64,000 nucleotides of DNA from Marasmius tenuissimus. Taxonomy: Eukaryota; Basidiomycota; Agaricomycetes; Agaricales; Marasmiaceae. The notes under the pieces are model-generated. The model saw only the letters and a list, made by a program, of their open reading frames with translations. It did not search any database and was not told the DNA's origin. The stretch spans positions 1,178,001 through 1,242,000 of the forward strand of contig JAQOTA010000052.1 of the NCBI GenBank assembly GCA_029532415.1, read 5' to 3'. Position numbers and translations under genes: made by a program. This document shows positions 22,643 through 33,681 of the stretch, one piece after another (within the stretch, counting starts at the first letter, position 1; each line of letters begins with the position of its first letter).

Positions 22643-24839
22643 ATGTCTCTAACACTCAGAACGCACAATATCAATCACGACTCGCGTTTCTTCCAGCAGC
22701 TCGTTGCCGCTCCACCCGCACCTTCACCCCTTGTCCTCAATCCTGGTCAATCACGTTCGCATAGCTTGCCTTCTATCTGCATAGATTCCTTTTCAGACGT
22801 GCAGGACCGCGTAGGATGTGAAGAATTGGTCGAGGAGGAAATGCAAGATAACCTCAGCTCTACGCCCTCTTCGTCATCTCAAAAGACCGCGTCTTCGCCC
22901 ACATTTAGTCCGTTATATTCGCCGTCCGAGCGATGGAATTGGATTCTTGATGATCCCATAGTTGATGTGGATGAAACGTTCTTGTCAGGTGCGTTCGCCA
23001 TACTGTCTGGTCAACAAGGAATGTGTCCTGACAGTATCTCCCTAGATGGCGCAGTTTGTAGCGCTTTCTTGAACACAGCACGAGTGGGCGATAAACAGTT
23101 TCAGTACATCTCCAAGCGCTGGCCTGTTCTCATTGATTGGAAAGGACGGTTCTATTCAGAGGTCAGTCTCCGTTCGGTATGCGTTACAGTCTTCCTTACC
23201 CATCTTCTTTTCCGTATAGCTCGCCTTGTACAAGAAACATATGAAGGACCTACAGGGCGACGTCGTCCCTTCAATTATCACTGTTCTTGATGGCCCCGCC
23301 ACACTCAATGTCGCGATGGAGCCGCCACACCATTCATTCTGGATCGAAGCCAGCAGCGATATGCCCCTCGTTCTCAAAGACCGCTGTGTGGAAGCCTTCG
23401 AAAAGCTGCATGCACGTGGAGTTTTGCATGGAGACGTCGAACTTCGCCATATGCTCATCGGTGGTGATGGAAAAGTCACCATTATCGATTTTCAGCAAAG
23501 CCGGGCGTTGGAACCTATACTGGACGTGCGACTCGAGCGTGCTACACCCGCGGAGCTAAGGAGGGAAATGAGGAAAGTCAAGGTGAAACTCGACTATCCT
23601 GGGGCAAGGGATCTGGAGTACAGGAAGTTCCAGCGTCACCAGCGTCGCCGGCAGGCGAATACGGGTTCTCCTTTTAGCGTGTCACAGATGAAGGAGGACG
23701 CGTTGAACCCTCCGATCCGGCATCAGCAGGAGTGGGAAGAGTGGGTTGAGGAACGTCCATTACCCAAACGCTTTGTAATGCCTGGGCAAGACCCAATCAT
23801 TTTCTCGGAGGCCCTGCAGAATTTCTTGGACAATGTCGATCCTCGTGGTACTAATTTCTCGACAACGCGGCAGGCCTCGACATCACACCGTATACCACTG
23901 TCGATGAGCGAGGCGATATCTGATTCGATCGGACCCCGTACCAGGAAACGTTCTATGGAAGAAGGCGAGTCTTCTGGGGTACCTTCCCCACCAAAGAGGG
24001 CGCGCATCGATGACCTTGCGATGGCACACGCCTCGGAGCTTGCCCCTGGAACCACTACCCGTACTCTGAAGCGCACCTATTCGGACGCCTTTTCGTTCCG
24101 GCCAGCAACTTCATCCTCCCAACCTCCCCCTTCTTCAAAACGACCGCGTTCGTGCGACAACACAAAGCAATTCAACACAACAGCTGACAGCCATACGACT
24201 CCAGGAACACCTCATTCAGTTGGTATTACTGAGTTCCTGGAATTTCCCCAAACCCAATATCCCCACAATTTTTACTTCCCTCAAAGGAGGCGTAATTCTC
24301 CTTCTACGGACGCAGTTGCGATGCAAAACCTCGCTGCTTGCGCTCTGGAACAGCTTCCACATCCGACATTAGTTGAACTCTTTCCCACACACCCGCGATG
24401 GCAGGAGACAGACGTCAGAGCTTTTCTCGCCGCCCGTGACCGTAAACTGGAACAGACCATCAGAAATGCCCTCCACTTTCCGGATAGGACCTTTTGTCTA
24501 CCTCGTGAGATACGCTCTCGAGGAAACCTCAAACGCGAGATACACGGAATCCGCCAGCGCTTAGGCTACTCACCGCCAACATCTCCCAGCGTTCTGACCG
24601 ATATTAGCACCAGAACCGACTTGCACCCGAGTCTATCGGGAAAGGTCCGTTTCTCTGTTGATGATCAGGGGTGCGCTTGGGAATCTCCCGAGCTCGCTAG
24701 AGCAGCTGGTGAACGCGATAAGGGTCTTGATAACGCCTCTGTCTGTCCAACACCGGGAACGGAGGGTTTGCAACGTCACCTATTACTATACCGCCCTTTC
24801 TTAAGCTGGGTAGGAAGCGTCTTCGACTGGTGGTCATGA
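22643..24839 (+). CDS. Kinase-like protein with degenerate catalytic motifs
   Basis: Exons 22643..23161 and 23220..24839 (712 aa). The N-terminal ~90 residues are Ser-rich. A protein-kinase-like C-lobe follows: LKDRCVEAFEKLHARGVLHGD, RHMLIGGDGKVTIIDFQQS. Compared with the kinase consensus HRDxxxxN...DFG, the catalytic loop reads H-G-D-V-E-L-R-H (Asp near 245, His where Asn is usual) and the metal-binding triad reads D-F-Q (Asp near 263). A Lys-bearing N-lobe is weak (VLIDWKGRFYSELALYKKHM). The remaining ~430 residues are Ser/Pro/Arg-rich with a helical CUE-like segment (LVELFPTHPRWQETDVRAFL). Similar HGD..IIDF proteins are frequent in basidiomycetes. It may be a divergent active kinase or a pseudokinase; substrates unknown. 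Confidence 0.75.
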
Positions 24840-25350
24840 TGAGTTGCTTGTTCAGGCGTTCGCGCCCGATGATTCATGGTGGACTCCTTCCCGCATTCGC
24901 TTCCTACTATTCATTCGAGCTACGACACTCCACATGCTATCTCCCGCGAGATAGCATACCGTATGAGACCGTATGTCCCTGTATTTCAATAATATTTGTC
25001 ATTATCACGCTTCTTACCGACCGGGATTTTGGCAGCAAGGTCTATCAAGGATAATATAATTGATTATTAGGAGAGCGGAATTTGCAAACATTTTCGTACA
25101 TCGCAGACCTTCCCAGACGAGTCTCGCAGGCTGCGGGTGAAGGGAATACCCACCACACAACCGGTATCATCATTATGGGCAGGATGCATGAACATCCGTA
25201 TTCTGACTGACCGGACTTCTCCAGTCCGTCTGCTGGTGGTGACGGTATTGATGTGGCTCCGGGGTGCCCACATTCTTTTTTGAAATGGTATTTATACCCC
25301 AACTCATATGAGCCGGTTTCCCCCCTTTCCCCACCTCCATCTCTTTCGCT
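24840..25350. other. Intergenic region upstream of amino acid permease
   Basis: About 510 bases forming the 3' end of the kinase-like gene and the promoter of the permease. It contains the perfect inverted repeat at 24934..24957; nothing else is supported. Confidence 0.45.
24934..24957. repeat. Perfect 10-bp inverted repeat with 4-base loop
   Basis: Arms ATGCTATCTC and GAGATAGCAT flank CCGC, 95 bases after the kinase-like stop. It could fold as an RNA hairpin in the 3' UTR or bind a dimeric factor; neither role is shown. Confidence 0.6.
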
Positions 25351-28042
25351 ATGGCATCCCCCCACGAAAAGAGCTTTGCTGAGAGGGAAAAGTACGCCAC
25401 CGAAGGCTCCGACGTAGATGCTCCCGAGAAGGGGAGTATCGGTCAGAATGGCCCCCACACACGGTTGGCGAGAGAGTTGAAGAATAGGCATGTAGCGATG
25501 ATAAGGTCCGTTCTCTCTTCTATTACGTACGAGGACGGCCACTGAGCTGGGGATGTTTTTCTTGCACCAGTATCGGAGGTTAGACACTTTAATTGATCTG
25601 GAAGAAGCGGCGATCAACGATCTTACGACGGGTAAATTGTTGCAGGTGTTATTGGAACTGGTTTGTTCTTAGGAACTGCCAATGCTCTCCGGGATGGTGG
25701 CCCCATTGGTGAGCAGTGTGGTGCTCCTGCTGTAGATTGGGCATATTGTTGATCATAAATTTGGCTCGATCTAGGTCTTCTTCTCGGGTATATGCTCATG
25801 GGTAGTCTCTGTTGGAGCGTCATGGTGAGCTCTGCACCCCTCAGCTCCTGTTCTACCTCGACTTAATTGCTGGTGGAAGGTTTGTCTTGGAGAGATGGTT
25901 TCGTACCTCCCAATCCCTGGTGGCCATATCAAGTTAGCGGAGCGTTTCGTAGATCCGGGTCAGTCCCGCGCACGTTCTTGTTCTCTGCCTCAATAACAGT
26001 CATATGAAGCTCTAAGTTTTGCGATGGGCTGGAACTACTGGTATGTATATGAATCATTCCTTCTAAATTTAAGACTTGTTCACGAGACTCCTCTTGGTGA
26101 TAGGTACAACTGGACAATCTTGTTGCCCACGGAGTTGAGCGCTGCCGCTATCCTTATCGAGTTCTGGACCAAGAGCGACAAACTCAATCCCGCGTGGATA
26201 TCGATATGTTTCATCGTTGTCCTCGTTATCAATCTGTTCGGTGCTGGTGAGTCAATCAGTTTTTGCTTCATTTTATGATTCTAAGTAAATGTTCAGGTGC
26301 CTACGGAGAGGCTGAATTTATTTTTGCGTGAGCATTCTCAGTCAGTTCGATCTTATGGCGCGTCATCGAACACTTGCTCTCGTCCAGTTCCATCAAAGTT
26401 TTAACAATCGTGGGGCTAATCATTCTCGGGATCGTTCTCGATCTTGGAGGTGAGTTATGTTACACCGTGTTGCTCGAAGGAGAAACTAAATCGTTGGGCA
26501 AGGCGGACCGAGCGGTGACAGAATAGGATTCCGATATTGGCTCAATCCCGGTCCTTTTGCCCAGTACAATGGTATACAAGGGACCACCGGACGGTTCCTC
26601 GGTTGGTCAGTGTACCTCCTGTTTCATCGGGGATCATCTCTCAATACAAAGAATGCAGGTGGTCAGTCGTCACACAGGCTGCGTTTTCCTTCATCGGCAC
26701 AGAGATTGTGGCGGTATGACATGTCCCCCGAAAAAAACTTGACGTCGATGACATTCCCGGTTGCAGATTGCCGCGGGAGAGGCTAAAAATCCCAGACGCA
26801 ACATTCCAAGGGCAATCAAGAGGGTACGCTTTTAGTCCGCAAAGACTTCCTCATCTCAGACACATCCCTCTCAATCTCAGGTCTACATCCGTATCCTGCT
26901 TTTCTACATTGGAGGAACCTTCATCATCGGTCTTTTGGTTCCCTCCAACGAGCCCAGTTTGCGATTGGAGAATAGCCCGGACGGAACTTCCACGGGAACT
27001 TCTCCTTTCGTGATCGCTATTAGGAATGCGGGAATCGACGGACTACCCTCGGTATGAACCACTCGATTGAAGTCGCCTTACCTCCTTTACAATGGGAATC
27101 GCAGGTCATCAATGCAGCTTTACTCACCTCTGCTTGGTCGGCCGCATCCAGCGACCTTTACACGAGCTCTCGAGCACTTTGTGAGGCAACAGTTACCTAG
27201 TTTCACCTTCTTCGCCTTGCTAAACATTATTCTCCAGATGGCCTCGGTGCAGCAGGCAATGCCCCGAGCTTTGTGATGCGAACTACAAAACGCGGCCTTC
27301 CATGGGTTGCAATCGCAATCGGCGCCTCCTTCTCTGGGTTGGCGTACATGGTGGTCTCTGCCGGTGCAGGGAGAGTGTTTATCTGGTTCCAGAACATGAC
27401 ATGTCCGTTCGCTGCTCTTGCTCTTGTCTTCGTGCCAAACGCAATGCTGAAGCAGTTTTCTGTAGCTGTTGCTGGATTGATGACATGGTTCGGGATCTCT
27501 GTGACATACCTGCGTTTCTACGCTGGGCTGAAAGCTCAAGGGTTTGACCGTACGAAGATGCCCTTCTATTCAAGATTCCAGCCCTACATCGGCTGGTACA
27601 GCACAATAGTGTCATTGACGATTTGCATAGTGTGTTCTTTTGCCCCGTATGATACGGACTTTCGAATGCTGACTTTCTCCCACAGCTGAGTGGATGGAAG
27701 GTATTCTTGAAGGGTAACTGGGCGACCGATGTATTTGTTACCAACTATCTGCCTCTTGTGCTATTCCCGATTCTATATTTCGGAGCGAAATTCGCGAGGA
27801 ATACCAAAATTGTGCGAACAGCAGCCATGGACTTTGTGACGGGCTTGGACGAGGTCGAGGCTGACAGGTAAGTTTTCTGAAATTTGTCGCTTGCCTCTCC
27901 TTCAAGGATGCTCACTACTATTCCAGTTTCGAAGAGCCACCGCCGAGAAATAAGTTCGAGGCGTTCTGGAAATGGCTGGTGAGTTCTTCCTTTGCGACGA
28001 TAAAGTTGCGATTCTCAAACCTCCCTTGTCTGTAGATGTAAT
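25351..28042 (+). CDS. Amino acid permease (APC superfamily, YAT type)
   Basis: Nineteen exons: 25351..25505, 25571..25578, 25646..25708, 25775..25824, 25880..25958, 26010..26040, 26104..26246, 26297..26327, 26388..26449, 26503..26605, 26659..26713, 26767..26823, 26881..27051, 27105..27180, 27238..27402, 27466..27629, 27686..27867, 27927..27978, 28037..28042 (550 aa). Motifs in order: ELKNRHVAMI, GGVIGTGLFLGTANAL, GEMVSYLPIPGGHIKLAERF, GWNYWYNW, FIGTEIVAIAAGEAKNPR, FYIGGTFIIGLLVPSN, SSDLYTSSRALYGLG, GLPWVAI and GLMTWFGISVTYLRF. These fit a 12-helix plasma-membrane H+/amino acid symporter of the fungal YAT family; the substrate range is not deducible. It has an 8-nt second exon and a terminal exon that holds only ATG TAA. 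Intron 27403..27465 is stop-free and 63 nt, so retention would keep the frame. Confidence 0.93.
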
Positions 28043-28351
28043 GTCGTCCCTTCGGTTCAAAACATCTGGAACACCCATGGAATGTATGTTGTACTCGATA
28101 AGCCAACAATAATCAGCATTCGCTTTGAGTGAAGCATTACATATATTTCTCCCGAATACCTTTACACAGCACAATGAGCGAATAAGTAACCTCTGGTAAA
28201 TTTTGAGATATTTCAAAAGTAGGATGAATGATGGGAATAACGAGAGTGCGACTGTACAATGAATGACGCGAATAACAAGCAGCAAGTCTATAGGGATAAT
28301 AAGGAACGATAATATGCAAACTTTAATGAGTAGCGAAGAAAGTGAAAGCCT
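28043..28351. other. Convergent 3' intergenic region
   Basis: About 310 A/T-rich bases between the permease stop and the Rho-GEF stop. No gene or notable repeat seen. Confidence 0.5.
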
Positions 28352-31300
28352 TCACGTTTTCGACGCGGGGATATGTAAGTTGATTGCTGACGAACAGAGA
28401 AAATTCAGTCCTGACGTCAGTACAAAGGAGAGGAACAGCTATCTCACCCCGATACCAATTAAGTGCATCCGATGCGGATGGTGCATCAAAGTAGAGTATG
28501 GCTTTGTTATCAACGAGGCGCAAGGCTGGTGGTAATTACGGGGTGAGTAGCTGCGGAACGTGAAGGAGGTAATCAACTGACCATTGCCGTGAACAATGCT
28601 GGCAGGCTGCGGAAGTGTTTGCATCCGTAACACCGCCCAGAGGTCGACGTGCGACGACGGCTCGCGTCCTTCAGAAGGATCTCGGCACAAAACTAAGAGG
28701 TCATTGCAAAGGATTCCTATAAGCGGTCGCGGTGTAAGTTCGGGAGCTAAACAGTCCACGTCGACTGTTGAAGCATCGCCTTGAGCGTTGATGTTCTCGA
28801 AGGTGACCACTGCTTTGCGAACCACCCTCGTTAGTAACAACGGTCCATCCATGATCAGACGTCTGTAGTCAAACATTGAAGTCAGTGGGAATAACCAGGT
28901 GATAATTGAACCTACCGATGTGGTTGCACCAATGGACTAGGGAATTTCCCTCTGATCCTGGACTGCCATAACACAAGTTTCCGTCGTGATTCTGACTCCC
29001 GCTTCCCTTCGTTCATGTTATTCGCGAGTAAGGATATCTCGGCCAGTGCTCGGTCTAAAGGATCTTCCATATAGCCATATGGCTGAGGCGTAGACCGTCG
29101 GAGTTGTTCAAGCTATAGAAAAAAGTTGAATTTGAGGAGTTGGTGGGGATGGAACGCAGGCTTACCAGTAACTTGTATCGGGGAATACGTTGAATAGGCA
29201 AAAGAATGTAGGCTTCCAAATTGATTTGCGAGTGCTGGGGGTGCAGGCGACATCGTTTGAGGAAGGACCGGATCCGTTTGCGTTGGCTACTTGATAGGGT
29301 AGGGGCGCCGGCAGACGAGGGACCATCTGCACTGACACCCGGATTCGATATCGCAGACATCGACAGGCCCAGTCCGGCGAGATGAGCGGTGCTAGAGGAT
29401 GGAGACATGGAAGGAGAAGAATTTGGAGTGGGTTGACGGTCAGTCATCCAATATTTGATTCTTTGGACGGCGTTATCGAAGTTGCTGGACATTCCATTAG
29501 AGGCGGTTGAGACACAAAGAAGCGAAAGAACGACGTACTTGATGTATGTGGAGTACATCCTCATGAAAGCAACATGTTTGAAGAATATGTCACCGACAGC
29601 ATTTGCAACTTTCAATGATAGCTGTCCATTCGCATCCCCTTCCGTAGTATTCGCCATCAACGGAGCAAGTGCGACCTCCAGAGACGGTAAGAAGCTCTCC
29701 TTGTGGAAAGAGAAGAGCGCGTCCAGTCCACCAAACACGATTTTTCTCTCAGAAGCCGGGACGACCGTATCCTTGCCTGAACCAACGCCACTAAGGATGG
29801 TGACGTTTGCGGATGCTGGCTTGACGTAGATGTCGACCAGTTGTTGTAATTGCTTCACATAGGTCCGCTCGGTACTAGAAGTTAAAACCATGAGTTCCTG
29901 GAGAACGAACGGAGACGTGCAAATATGATGCCTCACTCTAGTATCTCCTTCGCAACCCTTGCTCTCTGTGCCTTATCGTCCTTGATCTTGCGCTCTTCAG
30001 AGTTCTGCGAAGTGTCGCTAGCCGCAAGGCTGGCCGTTTGACTAGAGGTCCCGCTCCTAATTCGTCCATGAGCCTGATCGTTGGCAGACCTTAGCTGGCT
30101 TTGGGTATCGCCACCCATGGCCATCGAAACCTCTCTCAGGGCATCCGGGCCAGGTGTAGTGAGGGCGCGAGGTCTCTGCGATAGCATGGGCTCGCCAGCG
30201 GCTCCATACACCGTCGCTTGGGCAGCTTGCTGTGACAGACTCAGGTCGTTCATGTCCCTCAAGTAGGCCATGACGGACCGCAACGCTCGGGCGTAGGCTT
30301 CCCGAACCCTTTCCTGCTCCCGGCGCAGGTATACGTCTGCGTCGCCTGTGGGACTGGGAGTTCTATCTCTGTTCTCGACTAGCTGCTGTTCGTCTTCGTT
30401 CGTAGCGGTCATTCCTGGGACGAAGGCAGAGTTCTCGGGTATAGGTATGTTTAGAGAGTGTCCCTCGATGGGAAGGAAGCTTCTTCTTTTCCCTGACCTG
30501 GGTGTTGGCGACGGAGCTTGTAGTAGAGAGCTCGAGGAGGGTTGTTGAGGTTGCAATCCCTCGACCGCATCATCTTCGTCGTCAGCGTCCGGCGGGGATT
30601 GGACGACGGTGGGGATGCTACTTGCAACGTGGAAAGCACCTAAGGCTCCAGTCGTCGAAATCCGCATATTGATCTGGGGAGAACGGTCCGGTGAATCTGA
30701 TGTTTGTGCTGTGTGTGGTCGCGGAGGGCGAGCAGTTGGGCCTTGTGCCAACTTTTCTCTTTGTGGAGAGTCTGGCTTCATTTTCCCCATGGACATCTTC
30801 TTGAGGAATCCCCACCGGTGCTTCTCTTTCCCGTCTTTGGCCCGGGTCCTGGCCGCCCCATTTTGATCAACAGCCGGAGAGGGCTCGACAGGTGTTGGAG
30901 TCGGAGATTGGGTGGAGGGCTCCCCTCGAGTGTAGGATGAAGAACGGTTGGATTCCAGAGAAGGTATGGTAGTAGCAACGCCATTTTGAGGTTCCTCCCA
31001 CATCGACCGCGTCAGTGCAGGGCGATTGGGGGATTTCCCTGCTTCTCCCAAGATACCGGCAGCGTTAACACTCCCGTACCTTCTATTCATTCCAGGGCGT
31101 GGCGGAGAGGCCTGCTGGTCGGCAAGAAGAGCTGTGTCTGTGGTGGTGGCGAAGTGGTTGAGAGGTGGGCGTGGGGGAAGAGGAGAACTCTCGGGAGTGG
31201 GAGGTGCTGAGGGCTTTCGCAAGTCGCCAGCACTCTTCATCTTGCGCACTTCGCGATCTCCAAAGTACCCGGAATCCGATGGGTGAGGCGAATCCGTTGG

Positions 31301-33025
31301 CGGGGGTTTGGGACTGCGTTCGCCTCCTTGGTCTACTTCAACAGTACTTTTGCCCCTCGAGTGACTATAGAACGCCCTGTTCGGGGTGGTTCTTGTGCGC
31401 GTCAGGGGTTTTGCTGAGTTCCGGTCAGAAGATGTCGAGGAAGAACTGTCATGACTGAGCATCGGAGCACGCTCCGGGGTGATAGTGTGTTCTTCGTCCA
31501 CGTTGAAACGGTTGTCGGTAGCAGATGCACTGGGAGGCTCGGAGGACTCTTCGGCATCGGTATCAGAGTCTGAAGCGTGAGAGGAGGCAGAATTTAGAGG
31601 GAATGTGGGGGTGGATAATGGGTATGCAGGAGTCATCGGAATTTTGGCAAGTAGAGGCTCGACCAGTGCTTTCCAAGGTCCCTGGAACGGGTTTCCATCA
31701 ACGTAGAGTGCCTGCAGCGACGGTAAGAGGCACAACCAACTAGGAAGCGCGTGCATCTTGTTCTTTCGGATGCTGATCGTATGAAGTTTGTCCAAATCTA
31801 CCAGTGACTCTGGTAGCGTGCCAACACCGGTCGAATCTGCTATCAACACGCGTAGGTTTTTCATGACTGCAAGGAAAACAGGAAGGACGCGTAGTGGGTT
31901 GAAGGCAATGTTCAATTCTTCGAGAGAATGGCACATTGTGAGACAAGGCGGTAGTGCTCCCAGAAAATTGGCTGAAATGTCCAGCGCGAGAAGGGAGGTG
32001 CATATTTGGGGTATAGTGGTGACGAGAAAGTTTGGCATTGAGTTGGGAGTTGAAGATGACCCCACTAGCAGATGAGTGGTGCCTATAACAGAGTTGGTGA
32101 ATGGGGGTGAAAAATGAGAACAAAATCACGAACCAGGCTGAACATGCAATTGTGAAACTGAAAGAGAATTTCCCTGCACAATCAGACCTCGACCCTCCTC
32201 CGCGACAACTACAGCCGACGTCCTCTCCTCCTCTACCTCATCATACTCGTCATCTTCAGTCAAAAGGGGATCGTCGTCCGTTTCGTCCTCACTGACTCCG
32301 ACCTCGTCTCGCTCATCAACTGTTTGCCAGCTCATGTCATAGCTCGGTTGATGACGGAGTTTATGAATAGGATCTTGAACCTGAATTGAATTGCCGTTAG
32401 GACTATTGGCGAGCGAGGAGGACCGGGAGCGAGTTCCTGCGGAATAATTCGACCAGCGTATCTGGTCAACTGGTGCACGAGAAGGATGACAGTCTGCTGG
32501 AGATGATGATGGGTCGCCATGGAGTAGCTGAACGACGGAGTCCGACGTTATTCCAAGCCCCATGGCCGATTCATCGTTTCCTGGTGCTGCGACATGGACA
32601 TGAGGGTCGTCGGACGGGGCCATTGCACTTCCAAAAGTGGTATACGCTGATGATCTGGTCGATGCAGAAGATGAGTCTGTAGAAGTGAGGCCGGGGGGCG
32701 ACGAATTGAGATGGTTTGGAGGAGGATGAAAAGGATACGGAATCGGGTATTGCGATGGGTCTGGGAGAGCCATAGACTTGGAAGGACGTTCAAATGAGGG
32801 TGGTACTGCAGCCTCAGAGCGAAATAAAGGTTCGCCTGCTGAAGCTGAGCGGGTGAGAGCCGGTGAACGAGAAGAGGAAGGATTAGGAGGATTTTGCGGA
32901 TAATGTGAAGGGGGTTGGCGAGCACGAGCGGGTTGAAAATTGTATTCTGAATCTGGATATTCTGAACGTTTCTGTTCTGATTCTCCAAAGTCGATCCACG
33001 CTGAATTGGGAGTCGAGCTCGCCAT
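28352..33025 (-). CDS. Rho guanine-nucleotide exchange factor with N-terminal LRRs (LRR-DH-PH)
   Basis: Eight exons: 32134..33025, 29937..32082, 29539..29874, 29166..29484, 28916..29112, 28582..28862, 28448..28525, 28352..28386 (1427 aa). The N-terminal ~300 residues are Ser/Pro-rich with an acidic block. LRRs (~310-450) include LLALDISANFLGALPPCL, LEELNIAFNPLRVLPVFL and LPSLQALYVDGNPFQG. A ~550-residue disordered linker follows. The DH domain (~1005-1230) has TERTYVKQLQQLVDIYV, YIKNNFDNAVQRIKYW and YILLPIQRIPRYKLLLEQL. The PH domain (~1290-1420) has RRLIMDGPLLLTRV, LVDNKAILYFDAPSASDALN and ends AINLHIPASKT. DH-PH proteins load GTP on Rho/Cdc42 GTPases to direct polarity and wall growth; the GTPase is not predictable. 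A ~70-residue Ser insert sits inside the DH domain. Confidence 0.9.
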
Positions 33026-33681
33026 GTCGGATGGCGGTGGAGGAAGGGGCTTGTCGACCTCGTGGGTAGGACTGTGATGGAGGTAAGAGAATGATCAGCC
33101 TCACTATTTGGCCTTGCTACACCACCCGTTACACGAGCAAAGTTCACTCACAGCATCGTAAGTTCGTTCATACCACTCTTCAGAGTTCTCCAAGGTCGTG
33201 AAAGTTCGTAAAAGCAATTCCCTTGACGTAAATTCGCCAACGAGTTCAAAGGTCATGTAATTCTCTCGCCTACTAACCAAAGCATAATTTTTTTCTCGTA
33301 GTGCGGCTCATACAGTACATCAATGTCACTGCCATACTTGACCTGGGTTCGTCTACCCCCCGCGTCGTTTCTAGGTAACATTGTTGTCTGATCCCGCCCC
33401 TTATAGCGTTATAAGCTTTTGCGGTCCTCATGTTCATCCTATCACAATCAAGCTCTGGGCCATGGCGCAAATGCTAATCTCGAAGTCTCTGTCCCCCCTG
33501 GGCTGGAGCGCTGTTACGTCGGGTCGGTAGTTGGACCATATGCATAATAGTTGCCATCGCGCCAACTGCCAGAGAAAACGGCAAGGTTGGCCCCAAATCA
33601 CTGGTATCCCCCGTTTTCCCGCAAAACAACATAGTAGCCCCACCCGAGCAATCAGTTCGATCAAGGCGATTAGAACATCGA
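33026..33681. other. Intergenic region between Rho-GEF and ELP4
   Basis: About 655 bases: Rho-GEF promoter and ELP4 3' end. I find no supported gene; a non-coding 5' exon of the GEF could lie here. Confidence 0.4.

Noticed and set aside
30000..31700. Many plus-strand open frames opposite the Rho-GEF linker
   Set aside because: They are shadows of the long Ser/Pro-rich minus-strand exon; none shows start context, domain or splice support.
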